Assembly (NCBI RefSeq): GCF_000165425.1
Contig: NW_001799635.1
Coordinates: forward strand, 288,372-352,371
Length of the DNA: 64,000 nucleotides
DNA from: Paramecium tetraurelia
Taxonomy: Eukaryota > Ciliophora > Oligohymenophorea > Peniculida > Parameciidae
Direction: 5' to 3'
Made by a program: the position numbers and the translations under genes. Under the pieces are notes generated by a model that did no database searches, was not told where the DNA came from, and saw only the letters and a program-made list of their open reading frames with translations. How positions within the stretch are numbered: the stretch's first letter is position 1; each line of letters opens with the position of its first letter. Shown piece after piece: positions 38,539 through 50,377 of the stretch.

Positions 38539-38958
38539 ATGAAAAATTAGGCTGTGCAGACTATCGAAACAGGTGCCATATTTAATTTTTAACCTTTGGA
38601 AGTTATTGAACAAAAACGATCAATAATAACTAAAGATCTTGTTAAGAAGAAGGCAAAAGTGTAGAGATCCTCTTTAACAGATGATCCTCTTCCATATTTA
38701 AAACCATTAAAATAAAATAACCAAATAAAATTGAGGCAACTCATGTTACCAAATATTAAAATATAAGAAAAACCTTAGATATCAAAATTAAAAGATCGCT
38801 ATTTATCAATATAACAGAATTCACAATAAATTTCTAGTTGCTTAACTAAATTAAGAAGATACTCTCATTATGATTTCATTTCCAGAACAGACAGAACACT
38901 CTCAATTTAACCAACTTAAAGTTTGATAACCAGCAGAGCATACATTAAATAAATTTGA
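38539..38958 (+). CDS. Small basic protein of unknown function
   Basis: The product is 139 residues without introns: MKNQAVQTIETGAIFNFQPL at the start and TRAYIKQI-type basic text at the end. It is rich in lysine, leucine, glutamine and serine, with no predicted membrane segment or domain, and is probably disordered. It is convergent with the next gene, with 40 bp between stops. Confidence 0.5.
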
Positions 38959-38998
38959 TGATTATATCAACATGATAATCTATTACTAATTTTTTTGT

Positions 38999-40020
38999 TC
39001 AGCGCTTTCTTTTGAGTTTCGGAGTCTTGCTTATCGAGTATTTTATTTTTGGATTTTCATCTTCAATAAGGTGTTCTACCTATTGATTTTGAGTACAATT
39101 CGTGAGATCTCTAAGTATATTGTGATTTTACTCTTAACTAGTTTTATCTTCTAGGAATCAATAATTCAGAATAATATACATATAAATTCTATTTGAATTT
39201 CTTGGGTTGAACCCATGATTTCCCATTCTCCAAATAGGTAATCATCTTTATGGAAATATTGCTCTTTTTATTATAAGTATAATAATTTATAACAGCCTTC
39301 ATATACATATAAGTTTAAATTTAAATAAAATTGTTAACTACTATCATCTTAATTATTTAAAGGGATCCTAGCATATTAAATTGCTCAAAATTACTAAAAC
39401 TATTGATTCAATTTTGTTAATGTATAATGGAGATCCTCCTTGAAATCTTTGAGATCTTGTAAATATAGACAATCCTTCTTCCTGTTCAACTTGAATCCTT
39501 CCAAAATTACATTTAAATCCATAGTCATAGATATAACCTTCTCCTGGTTCATCGAATGCAATATGATTTATTCAATATAGAGATTACTATTAGGTATATC
39601 CAAACCTTATTCGATATTTGTACAATTGCAACGAAAAAAATTCATTATTAAAATGTATAATATTATAATCATCTTCAAACCTAAGCTATTAATCGATGAA
39701 TAATTTAAAGATATTTTCTATCTTCGAATAATGGTAGGCAGAAGTGAATAATTACAAGTTGTAAAATACATTTGAATAGTATCAATCACATTAGAATCAA
39801 TAATATTTATGTAAGGTATAATTAAATTATTAAAATGATGATCAATTTGTAATATACTACCAATTATTTTGATTCTGTCTACAAACTAGACCATAATCTT
39901 ATATTTGTTTTACAATAACTTTACATCCTTTTGATATCATATAAGTTGCATATATTATACTTAAGCTGAGCTACATCAATAACTATAACTTGCTAAAATT
40001 GCACACTCAAGAATCATCAT
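38999..40020 (-). CDS. Unknown protein, 5' end uncertain
   Basis: The 3' part is clear. MNFFRCNCTNIEQGLDIPNS leads into MDLNVILEGFKLNRKKDCLY and, after an intron, FYLNLNLYVYEGCYKLLYLQ and GEWEIMGSTQEIQIEFI. After another intron it continues to a basic tail, KYSISKTPKLKRKR and stop. Upstream, LVDRIKIIGSILQIDHHFNN is in the same frame. The first ~100 bp downstream of the proposed start (MMILECAILA) need at least one intron that I could not settle. No family was recognised. Confidence 0.5.
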
Positions 40021-40385
40021 AATTGATGAGAATAGTAAAATTGGTAAGCAATTTAATACAAGATTGTCAAATAACATATAACATAAAAAAAACCTAAAAA
40101 CAAAAAGAATAGTTCTCTTTAAAATCGTATATTTACAATTTAGTCAAAAATAATCATAGTATAAATCAAAGATATTGATTTAAGCTGAATTTAAATAAAT
40201 TGTGTAGATTTCAAATTTCAATACTATTATTAGTCAATTATATTTATTGTCTAACATTGCAATTCTGTATTTTTTAATATTATAACCAAATAGAATAGCA
40301 ATCGAATTTTCATATTTTAGAACCTAATATTTGATAAAATTTATCATTGTTAAAAAATCTGAATGAATATAATAGTTCAGCAAAT
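40021..40385. other. Intergenic, no supported gene
   Basis: About 365 bp of AT-rich DNA between divergent genes. It may include leader sequence or a first exon of the + strand gene, but I saw no intron that would prove it. Confidence 0.45.
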
Positions 40386-40808
40386 ATGCTCATTAATCAT
40401 CTAAATATTAAACATATCCTAACCTACTAAAACCATTATTTGTTGCAATTTAAGTTTGATTAATTGATAATTAGGTGGGTCGATTGTTATCCAACATTTA
40501 TTAAGGACTTATAAAAATAGGCAGATGATCAAATGATATTAGACATGAGTAAAAAATTTGGATTTTATAATGAACTAAAAATTATGATAAAGGCTTAAGC
40601 ATGGAGTAAACATCATAAAAAATATATATTAGAAGGGATAGTAGTAAATACATCAAAATTAATGAAAGCACACATTTTTTCTAAAAAGGAAGAAAGTAAA
40701 AGGCTGTATGATAAAAAAATATTGACGTCTGTTTAATGGCCTTCAAATTTGATCAAGGATTATGAATAATAAGTACTCTATCAATTGTCTAGAATAAAAT
40801 TAGAATGA
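40386..40808 (+). CDS. Small unknown protein
   Basis: The open frame has 140 codons without introns. It contains FIKDLQKQADDQMILDMSKK, GFYNELKIMIKAQAWSKHHK and YILEGIVVNTSKLMKAHIFS, and ends LYQLSRIKLE. The C-terminal 100 residues look folded and basic. The N-terminal ~40 codons are less convincing, and the true start may be internal (LDMSKKF) or further upstream. It is convergent with the next gene, 63 bp away. Confidence 0.45.
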
Positions 40809-40871
40809 GAAGAGATTGCCTTGTTTTATAGCCAGATAGAATTATTTTATTGGTTTCGATATTTTAAATAT

Positions 40872-41402
40872 TCATAATGTTTTTTCTTTTTATTCCACTC
40901 TAAACTATATTTTGGGTGGAGGGGAACTATCGATCATATCATTTCTTAAAGTAAATCCTTCGGTACTTAAAGATCTATCAGACTTTTCTTTAAAGTTGCT
41001 TGACAACATTGTTTCATACTAAAGATTGAAAAAAGTTTGACCTTATTTATCAAGATTTTCTTCAGGTTGAGTTTGATTCCTAAGCTGGCTTTTACTTAAT
41101 TCATCTATTTGATTAGGACATTGATGCTCATTTGGTACAACTTTATTTGCCTAACTGGATTAGTAGATGCTCACAGCCTAAATTATATTTATGGGATTTT
41201 AAGTTTATAATTGATAAGGTTTTGTTTTATTCCTATTTACAGGAATTTCGAGTTCGCAAGGTGGTGTAATATTTAGATTAACACCCTTGAGGAGTTTGAT
41301 GTTTTGTTAAATATCATCGTTTTGATATTGCTATTTCTGCTGGAAGTCAGAATTTGGTTCAATATGTGGAATAGCACATGGGCATATTTTACAAACACCC
41401 AT
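40872..41402 (-). CDS. Small protein with cysteine-rich, possibly acylated N-terminus
   Basis: The product is 176 residues in a single exon. It starts MGVCKICPCAIPHIEPN, where glycine 2 followed by cysteines 4, 7 and 9 suggests N-myristoylation plus palmitoylation and membrane attachment. The rest is disordered, rich in asparagine, glutamine, serine and lysine, and ends RVEQKEKTL. No domain is recognised. The CDPK in this window has a comparable N-terminus (MGCCSC). Confidence 0.55.
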
Positions 41403-41636
41403 TATTTATTGAATATATAATTATAAAAAAAGATCTTTCTTATAAAATTAGATTTATGCATAAGCTAATATTTTATATTTATTTGACATTTGATCATCAG
41501 TTTGTTATATCAGTTGATAGCTAGAAGATATATTAAGGCCAAAAGAATCACGTTTATTCTGCTCAGGCATTTTAGGTTAATCAATTTATTATATAAAGTT
41601 TTAAACAAATATATTTAATTTTTTTTAACCGAATTA

Positions 41637-43278
41637 ATGAATTTGGCAATTTCATCAAGTTCAGAAGAAGAATCATCATATAATGCTAAAGAATAAGACA
41701 GAATATTAAAGAATTCAAATATTTTTAAATAGAAAGCTAGCTCTCATTTGAATTGCTTGAAACATCCAAATAAGAAAGTATGAAACAAATTATACATAGG
41801 CAAAATATTATGCCTAAAACGATAAGCGAACATTGTTCTGTTCTAAATGTGCTTTGAATTTAGCACTTAAGGGACACAAAATTGAAGAGAGCGCTGGAGC
41901 AGAGTTAGAATTCCAAAGACAATTGAGAATTAACTAATTTTAGGAATCGATGAAATAAACTTTACAAGCTTGCAATTTTAAAATAATAGACTTTAATAAC
42001 ATGTAAATAAATCAAAAGCAAATGCTTGAAGATTAAAAAGCTAATTGCATAAGATTTTTTGAATAAGTGATTGAAACAGCTTAATAATTAAAGTAAACCT
42101 ACATTCAAAAGTTTCAACATGACCATTTAAGTCTGGAGTAGAATATTTTGGATTGTTAATAGGCAGTGACGAATTATGAGAAGCAATTATAGCAATTTTA
42201 AATTGATATTGAGAAAAACCACTCTAACATAGTGAAAAAAATGGAGATGAAACCCTTTGAAGACATAATGTAAAGATACGAGAAAAGAGTAAAGAATATT
42301 TAACAATTATTATCAGAAATGAAATTAGATTCTAGTGTAAAAATCAATTAATTTGAGTAATCATAAATTTTAACATTTATGAATAAAATGTGCTACAATA
42401 TTTTATTAAACGATTAGATAAAGTCTAGAAGTAATTCAATCAATTATAACAATCCTTCTATTGATATGAAAGCATTTGATGTCTTAGAAAATGATGATAT
42501 TTATTAGAGCACATTCTCGAACACAATTAAAGATAGCAATAGCTAAAATCCTCCATCTCCCATCTCTAAATTGCCAATTTATAAAAGTAATGGATCTAAT
42601 CCCATTTCCACAATCTAAAATTCAAGAAGAGAAAGCAATTCAAACACTCCAGAAAGTTGGAATCACACCCACATCCAAAATTGTGATCAACAATTGCAGA
42701 TTCCCTTATAGCCAAACAGTCATAATGTGAGTTTGAATGAGTAGCCAATTACGATCAACTAATAATAATAGTAGCCTAATGAAAGGTTCAATGTTTAGGA
42801 GATTGTGAAGTAAGCAAATGACAATGTCTAAATATAAACTAGTGAACACTTGAAAAACCTAGAGATATCACCTTTGATTCAATAGAAGAGTTAATCAAAT
42901 TTACCACAATCTGTCAAGATATACAACAGTCAAAGAAGTAATGTAATTGATATATCCTTAGACTAATACGATTCGAACACAAATAATAAATCTCAGGATC
43001 AGAAATAAAGAAAAAAACAGCCATCAGTGGATTATTTTGAATAGAAACGATGTTACATTATAAATCAGAATCAACAAAAATCATAGTTGTAATAATAAGA
43101 AGATTCACTGAAGGATAGAATTTTTAAAGAATTAAGTGGACATTCCAGTGAATCCGTTTATAATTAAGTTTTAAAAATAAATACTACTCAACAAAAAATT
43201 AAAAAGGGAAAGGAGAACACTTAGATTGATTGGACAAGTAGTTTAAGAAATAAGTAAAATTTACTAACAAAAAAATGA
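41637..43278 (+). CDS. B-box zinc-finger coiled-coil protein
   Basis: The product is 539 residues with one 22 nt intron and an exact codon sum. At residues ~35-70 a B-box-like zinc site reads LNCLKHPNKK, AKYYAQNDKRTLFCSKCALN and LALKGHKIEE, providing Cx2H, Cx2C and a following GH. A long coiled coil comes next (EFQRQLRINQFQESMKQTLQ, NYEKQLQQFQIDIEKNHSNI), as in TRIM-like proteins but without a RING. The C-terminal half is low complexity, rich in asparagine, glutamine and serine. Ciliates have many B-box-only proteins; the role is unknown. Confidence 0.7.
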
Positions 43279-43369
43279 GTAATTAAAAATATTGATAAAA
43301 TACTTTTTTCCTTCAGAAAATTTCACTTTATAAATTATATATACGTTATTTTAGCAAAGAATAATAAAT

Positions 43370-44511
43370 ATGAAATATTTTTTCTTAATTTGGTTTGTTT
43401 ATTTGACTCTCGGAAATTCAATAGTCGGAAAAAAAGCTTCAGGTAATCACATTCAGTATATCTTAGAATAGTTCTTCCCACTAATTATGGATTGGCTCAA
43501 AAAATAAGAATAGAAGATTGACTAAGCTTTGGCTTTCAGTGCAATAACTGAAATTATTTAACAAACTGATGAAGAACTATTGTAAATCAATGAAAATTCG
43601 GAGTTTGTTAATTCATTTCAATAATAAGTATTCTGTTAGAGTAACATTATCAAGATATTGAAATATTGCAAAGTGAAACAGGATTTTGAACATGATAGGA
43701 TAGGGAATATAGACAAATTCATACAAGATGAACTCAAACACAACTCCAACTATTTCAAAATTATGATCAAAGACAAAGAAAAAATGATAGATTAGGATAA
43801 TAAAGAATTGGAAAAAGTCAAAAAATCCATCAAAGATCACACCAAAATGAAAGATAAATTAAATGATATTCTGGAATTAATCCAAGAAATCGATATAAGT
43901 AAATTCAAATTTTTATATGATAGGCTTACAAATAGGAACTGCCGAAAAGTTATATAAAATATTAGAAATTATTGAATCAAAAGCAGTTATCGGGTTGTTT
44001 AAACAACAATCTGAAGAAATATAACTTTATTTAACACATGTTGATTAACTTTTCAAAACCAAAAATTTTCAATAAGACTAAGTAATTTTTTGATGTTCAT
44101 CCTAGTTTGAAATAATTAATCTGATTTCGATGATTAAGAATATCTTATTGGACATGAAATTTAACATACAACTGAAAATGTAGGAGGACGATATGGCAAC
44201 TCTTGAAACAATAAGGTTCTTTGAAAATACCAAAATTACTCATCAAATAGCACTGGATTATTTTAAGGGTGAATCCAATCAATTCTTAGGTAATTATTGT
44301 AGCTATAGGAATCATAGGTAATTTAATGAAAATATGGGAATAGTCTTTTGATAATTAAAATGAGATATACAAGGATAACATATAATTTTGTTAGATAATT
44401 GAAAAATTATCCTAAGAAATGAATAAAGTTGATTCTCTTAATTCTACACCATAATTTACAAAATACTCTCTAAAAAAGACAGAAGTCTAATTCTTAAAGC
44501 AATAAAATTGA
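43370..44511 (+). CDS. Secreted coiled-coil protein
   Basis: The product is 349 residues with introns of 24, 25, 24 and 19 nt and an exact codon sum. A signal peptide (MKYFFLIWFVYLTLGNSIVG) is followed by an almost wholly helical, heptad-bearing protein (ALAFSAITEIIQQTDEELLQ, KDKEKMIDQDNKELEKVKKS, MKIWEQSFDNQNEIYKDN). Secreted helical proteins of this size in Paramecium include trichocyst matrix proteins and related secretory-granule proteins. I see no clear processing motif, so that is only a possibility. It is convergent with the next gene, with 45 bp between stops. Confidence 0.6.
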
Positions 44512-44556
44512 TTTGATAGAGTTATTGATATATTTTTTTCTATATATAAATAAATT

Positions 44557-45987
44557 TCAATAATTTAATAAATAATCAACTATTTTGTAGGTCTTTTTCT
44601 AATGATCTTTCTCTAGAGAGTAACTTATTGCTTATTTTGTAGATCTCTTCGTAACTACAGATGAACTTTGTTTTTATTAGGAAAATCTTTTGTATAAATG
44701 AGACAAGGCAGATGACAATGTTTAAGGTTGTTATCTTTACATGGTTTTCTTCTATTAAACTTACTGCTGTTGTATTTGTTGTATTTATTGATTTGATTAT
44801 TTTTGTTTTTATTGATTCATTGACTCATTTAATGGTGAGGGCAATTAAAAATGTTTTTTCTTTGATTGAATAGATTTGGAGGTCCTGATTTCGAAATTTT
44901 CATGAGAAGTATTGGCCTTCAATTTATTTTAAGAAGGTAATTCTTTTTGATAAGATGATCTCACACGATATCTTTTGTTGGTAGAGGGACTTTAACATTT
45001 ATCTTGAAAACATTATAATGTGTTATTATTAACATCAAGACTAGGTTTAGCTTTAAAGTGATGCTATTATTAATATAATAATGACTATTGTTGTTAATGC
45101 GATTGATGATATTACTCAACATACTTGATGATTTCTTTAGTGGATTGTTATGTTTAAAACAAGCTTTCAAATTCTCTTGTTTGTGGTATTTGTTTTGGAC
45201 TTTTAGGAGTATTTGCATAAGGAACTGACTCTTTTTGTAGTGATCTTGAAGAAATGAGTCTAGAATTGAATCCTGATTTGATGTCACTGATATTACAATC
45301 CAACATACTTTAACGAGGGGGGGATTGTGCAGAAAACTGATCCATTTCACTGTCTATTAAATCTGCTAATTGTTGTTTCTTCTTAACTACTTATTTTTGT
45401 TTTGGTGATTTATCTACTAATTATTAGAGTTTAGATTGTATTTGTGATAAATCCAACAGGACTTCTTTGCTTTCAAGATTAAAAGATGATGAGGACCTTA
45501 TTGAATTATCACATTCTAAAAATATTGCTTAATTTAAGGAGGAATCTCTAGGTACAGATGGAATGCATGTGTAATGACTAAATGGAGTAGAAGTCTTGCT
45601 TGAATAGTAATCTTCTTAATTGTTATCGAAATTAATGAATTGATTACAATTTTTATCGTCAATTTTATCTTATTTGATGGCTTTGACTGTATAATCCATA
45701 GTTTCCAATCTCCAAGGTTTCTTTTCTAGATATTTGCTTATGCGTAACAAAATTAACTAATTGTCTGCTTTTTTTGAAATAAAATATTCTAATTTTTGTA
45801 ATCTTCTACAATAAAACTATTCAATTTTTTTAATCATTTTACGGAAATACTTCTCAACTTCCAATATGGGACTATTTTGTTTTTCTTGATTTATTAATCT
45901 ATAAAATAATTATTGTATATTTGAGGCAAGACTTCGTTATGGTAAATCGTTAATTAATGATTCTAATTCGTAATAAAAATCATTCAT
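44557..45987 (-). CDS. Glutamine-rich unknown protein
   Basis: The product is 476 residues without introns. The first ~110 residues look folded and helical (MNDFYYELESLINDLPQRSL, KYFRKMIKKIEQFYCRRLQK). The rest is disordered, with strong glutamine runs encoded almost entirely by TAA and TAG mixed with CAA and CAG (QQIQQIQQQQVQQKK). It ends KTYKIVDYLLNY. No family is recognised. It is divergent from IFT46 across 143 bp. Confidence 0.55.
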
Positions 45988-46130
45988 TATTTAATATAAT
46001 TAAATAAATACTGTTATTCAAACTCCTTTCTTTTTTAATTTATATAAAACGATATAATCATTGAGACTAGCTTTATATATTGGAATACAAAATCCAATAA
46101 TTATCATAAATATTTACAAAAAAATTAATT

Positions 46131-47132
46131 ATGCAAAAGGTATATAAACATCATACATATCTATTCAGAACGATTACGGTTTTGCTGGCGATGAAAAAGT
46201 GAAGAAAATCGATAATGAACACTATGATGAGGCAATTGAATTGAAGGATGATGAAGAAGAAGAAATAGTTAGTGGTGAAGAAGACGAAGAATAATGTAAT
46301 GATTATACATACTAATCCGCTAGATTAAGCTGGAGCTAGAGGACCCCAATAAGCTGCATAAAGTGCTGGATTTCAAGATGGAAAAGTTCCTTTGCCTGCA
46401 GGAGCTTACAATCCAAATGATTATTCAAATTTATAAGTAGGTGCAGAAGTCAAATAATTGTTTGAATACATCGCTAGGTATTTCTCTTCATATAATTTCA
46501 GATACAAAGCTCCTTAAATGGTTTTGGATGCAAAATTAAAACCATTCATACCAGATTATGTACCTGCCATCGGTGAAGTAGATGCATTCATCAAGATGCC
46601 CAGACCTGATGGACAACCAGAGACACTCGGTTTAGTTACATTAGTAATCTATTTAAATTAATTATAGGATGAACCTGCTCTTAATCAATCCAAAAAGGCC
46701 AAATTGGATCTGTTGATGAGAGAATATGTTAAGGTAGCAAATAGAGGCAAAAACACGACCATTCATGCTATTGAAAATGCAGATAAAAATCCAAAGGAAA
46801 TTACTGCATGGATTAATGATGTGGCAGAAATACATAAAAAAAAGTAACCTCCTTCAGTTTCCTATTCAAAAATTATGCCTGATATAGAAGAATTAATGTA
46901 GGTGTGGCCACAAGAGATTGAAGACCTATTTTAAAGCACACAATTACCAGGGGACAATATTGACATGGGTTTATAAGAATATTGCTAATTCTCATGCAAT
47001 TTATTAGACATTCCTGTTCATACAATTAATAACAATAGAAATATCATAGAGTCTTTACATGTTTTATTCACATTGTTTTCAGAATTCAAAACCAATTAAC
47101 ATTTCAGACAAAACAATGATGAAATTTAATGA
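46131..47132 (+). CDS. IFT46: Intraflagellar transport protein IFT46
   Basis: The product is 298 residues with introns of 29, 28, 24 and 24 nt (the first beginning at 46,140) and an exact codon sum. An acidic leader (DDEEEEIVSGEEDEE) precedes the IFT46 core. That core reads VKQLFEYIARYKAPQMVLDA, KLKPFIPDYVPAIGEVDAFI and KMPRPDGQPETLGLVTL, then ENADKNPKEITAWINDVAEI, KIMPDIEELMQVWPQEIEDL and IESLHVLFTLFSEFKTNQHF. IFT46 is an IFT-B subunit that carries outer dynein arm cargo into cilia. The central motif PF(I/L)PDY-PA-GE/D-DAF is diagnostic. Length is near the family norm. Confidence 0.93.
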
Positions 47133-47217
47133 ATATTCAATAATATAACATTATTTTCATTTTCATTCCTATTCTCTCAGATTGGATTCATTTTGGAATA
47201 TTTATTATAATTATTAA

Positions 47218-48306
47218 ATGCACACGCTTATTATTTCTGTTGTATAATATTTAAAGAAAGGAAAGAAGAAGAAACCAAAATAAAACAAGTAACAATTTCT
47301 AAATTATGACAAAATTTTTGATAGTGATGAAGAAGCAGCCGATGAACTCATTTCCTAACCAAAAATAATGCCATCTTATATATATGAATTTAATTTTGAA
47401 AAACTATTCAATAATGGAATTTCTTTGCCCTTTTATAACTCAAACATCCCAATCACATTGGTTATTGGTGAAATAAATGTCGGAAAAACCCATCTAATCT
47501 AATAATTGATGGGAGCATCATTATAAATTATTCTCAAAAAGCATAATTCAATTTTGTGTTATCAAGATCAAAAGCAGTGTTTCATTGAAGTTTCTATTGA
47601 TTGGAATGATTTTGAGTCCGTCTTCATTTGCAATGTTCTACAAAAGATATCCAACCTTACAATTTTAATTAATGATTCAGTTAATAAAAAAGTATTATCC
47701 TAATACGAACTTTGGAATAATGTGGTGTTTGTACATAAGTACCTCATTAAAGAATAGAAAGACTTTTTAATTGAGTATAGAAAGTTGAAGGAACACAACA
47801 CTTTAAATAATTTCTACTACCAAAAAGGGTAGATTCACTTATTTTATGAACAACATGAGACTTACAAATAAATTCAGAGTATTAATCTAAATAATAAAAA
47901 TACATTAAGTATTCTCGAATCAGTACAAACAACTTTGAATTAATCAACCTATTTATTGCCATTTAAGATTGATCTTGTCTATGTCAATAAAATTATTTAA
48001 TTAAAGTAGTAGTTGTAAAACAAAGACATTGTAGTCTAATATATCAAAGATTACTATGAGAACAATGAGTAAATCTTGAAGTTTAATTAAAACAAAGATT
48101 ACACATTAATCACAATCACTAAGCCTTATTTAAAGATACAAAACACTTCTGTTGAAATAGAGAATTCTCAATTACTATTAAACATAATGATTAGAGATTT
48201 AAGATTTGCATTTATCATCCCATTTTTATACAAGAGAAAATGTGGATATGCTCAAGTCGAGACACATATTTAATAAGATGATTTTATTATATTATCATTT
48301 AGTTGA
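47218..48306 (+). CDS. P-loop NTP-binding protein of unknown function
   Basis: The product is 362 residues with no intron used. After a lysine-rich leader (YLKKGKKKKPKQNKQQFLNY) and an acidic patch (DSDEEAADELIS) comes ITLVIGEINVGKTHLIQQL. This contains GEINVGKT, a Walker A motif of GxxxxGK(S/T) type. Downstream FEVS-like strands and NKKVLSQYELWNNVVFVHKY may hold further nucleotide-binding strands, but I cannot place Walker B or an NKxD motif with confidence. A small GTPase-like or AAA-like ATPase are both open. The leader suggests nuclear or nucleolar location. The first methionine is uncertain; the next is about 60 codons in (MPSYIYEF). Confidence 0.6.
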
Positions 48307-48403
48307 AGAACTATTCATAATAATAATAATAATGTTTATGAAAATAAAAAAAAAAAGGATTCATAATAATTTTGTTTTGTTGTTATTATTTCTTAATAAT
48401 AGA

Positions 48404-49202
48404 TCAATATGTCTTTTTAACTCTTTCTGCATTTTTGGGAGAGTCATAAATGGTGGGAGGTCTACGCATTTCATGTTGGAAGTGATTATATTCAAATGTT
48501 CTGTTTGATCTTCTAGTATATGCCAATTCCATTAGGAAATCAAACATATCATCCTAGAATGTATAATTGGAATTTGAATACAGTGCAAGCATAAGCAGCT
48601 TCGTAATACATTGCATAACAAGGATAAGCTTTGGCTCTCTTAAGGTAATCTGCTTCGGTTTTGTCCATTTTGAAATGTTCAGCTTAATCGCAATCGAACC
48701 ACTTCTAAAATCTAAGAGCACATAAGGTGAAATAATCTTGTTGTGATTGATATGTTGGGTATGGCACATACACTTTTTGTTTAGGTGGTAATCCAACTTG
48801 GAAACAATTCGTTCTGCCAGTTGGAGTTGTACCTCTGAATGGGAAGAGACAATCTTCAAGTGCCCCTATATAAAAAATCACTTTTCAAGTTCTTACATCC
48901 TTCGAATAATATAGTGTAAACATCATCAGGTTCCATCAAAGAGTATTTGTTTGCTGTAGTATCAAAATAAAAACACTAATTCGAAATTGAGTCTTACCTT
49001 TGTATACAATCTAAACCAATCCTTTAATTACTCCTTTTCCCAGACTGCATCTGTTCTCAAGATAAAGTCCTTCTCATAATCTTTCCAATTAACTCCTTCA
49101 AAGTTTAAATGAATGCATTTTACCTTTGCTGGAGAAATCGTAATTGGGTGGCATTTTATGGAAATCCTTTGGCAATGTCTCAAGGAGAGATTGAGTGGCC
49201 AT
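48404..49202 (-). CDS. Unknown protein, possible mitochondrial subunit
   Basis: The product is 229 residues with introns of 28, 22, 31 and 28 nt and an exact codon sum. It is well folded in appearance: MATQSLLETLPKDFHKMPPN, ALEDCLFPFRGTTPTGRTNC, CALRFQKWFDCDQAEHFKMD, YAMYYEAAYACTDDMFDFLM, ending NAERVKKTY. Several paired cysteines are spaced like CHCH-type subunits of mitochondrial complexes (CALRFQKWFDC has Cx9C), so a ciliate-specific respiratory-chain subunit is a reasonable inference. No family is established. Confidence 0.6.
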
Positions 49203-49233
49203 TAAATTTAATTAAAAATAAAAATGGATTTTA

Positions 49234-50295
49234 ATGATATATATCACTATTAATTTTGGAATTACAACACACATGCATATTACATTTATAGTTTCTAAGA
49301 AAATCAAGATTTGCTCTTCCAATATAATAACATTTAATGATTATTCGATAATATCTAATTATATTAATATATGGATAAATAATAAATATAAAAATGCCTC
49401 TTTTGCCAATAGAAGACAAGTCTCTGTAATTTAATTAACCTGGTACTTCTAATATGAATTCTAGGCACTTTAATACAAATATGAGCACAAAATAGAAATC
49501 ACAATTGACGATTTTGTTGACAGCAGTAAAAAGAAAGAAATTGTACAATTTTACGAGAAAATCTTTGATCAAGAAGAGGAATATCTAGAAAAGCAGTTTT
49601 AGAGAGCAGAATAAACTAGAAAACTCAGAACTCTCACTGAATATTATAAATATGAAATTCATACTCCAAGATTATATATGAAGAAAGTCGAAAAAACAAT
49701 TAGAGATTATCAAAAGCATAAGAAGTAAAACTCAACATCTTATTTTAGAAACTTTCACTACAATAAAATCAAATACTAATTGGGATTAAATCAAAAGGAA
49801 TAATAAACCCAGAGAATCAAAACAGAACCAGAGAAAAATAATCATATAGCAAATAACTTAGTCTTATTTGATTTAACATAAGAAGAACCTTCAAAATCAG
49901 TCATTGAGATGTTGAATCTCCTCACCAATCAAAGTAAAAAGAAGGTCCATTTTGCAACTCAAATCAAATAGGTTCCATGTGTGACTCCTTCAATTTAAAA
50001 TTCAGCAAGAAATAAAATACTACAAAAATAACTCAAAGCCATATTATAATCAGATGTAATACCAAAGCATTCGAACGCTCCTCTAAGTAAGAGATCAGTA
50101 GTCTCATTGAAAAGTTCAACTTTAAAATCAAACACGTTTCACTTAGCTAAATCTCCCGTGATTTAAGTAAGTAGAATCGCTATTAAAATGAAATCTTCCC
50201 CTCTAATTTAACTACCCAAAAGCAATAGTTAGAGCAAAATACAAGTAAGTCCCAAACTAAAAAATCTAAAGCTGTTGCTATAACATAAATCATGA
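49234..50295 (+). CDS. Unknown basic protein, start uncertain
   Basis: The frame is open from 49,234 to TGA 50,293-50,295. Coding character is clear from about 49,440: EITIDDFVDSSKKKEIVQFY, EKIFDQEEEYLEKQFQRAEQ, TEYYKYEIHTPRLYMKKVEK. The C-terminal half is low complexity, rich in lysine, serine and glutamine, and ends LKNLKLLLQHKS. The first ~60 codons are AT-rich and not convincing. An ATG at 49,394 is in another frame and would need an intron I could not fit. The N-terminal globular part resembles kinase-binding or IFT-associated coil proteins only loosely. No family was recognised. Confidence 0.5.
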
Positions 50296-50377
50296 ATTCA
50301 TTCTTATATTTTATGTTATGTGTATATATGGCAGAATTTAAGATTTTGACAAATAAATAATAAAAATTTTAATTTCA

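Noticed and set aside
48306-48360. TAA repeat and poly-A run
   Set aside because: It is short, lies between convergent stop codons and is typical of AT-rich spacer.
48206-48859. Two ~100-codon ORFs on opposite strands
   Set aside because: One is mostly the 3' end of the P-loop gene in another frame plus spacer; the other is an alternative frame of the cysteine-pair gene.
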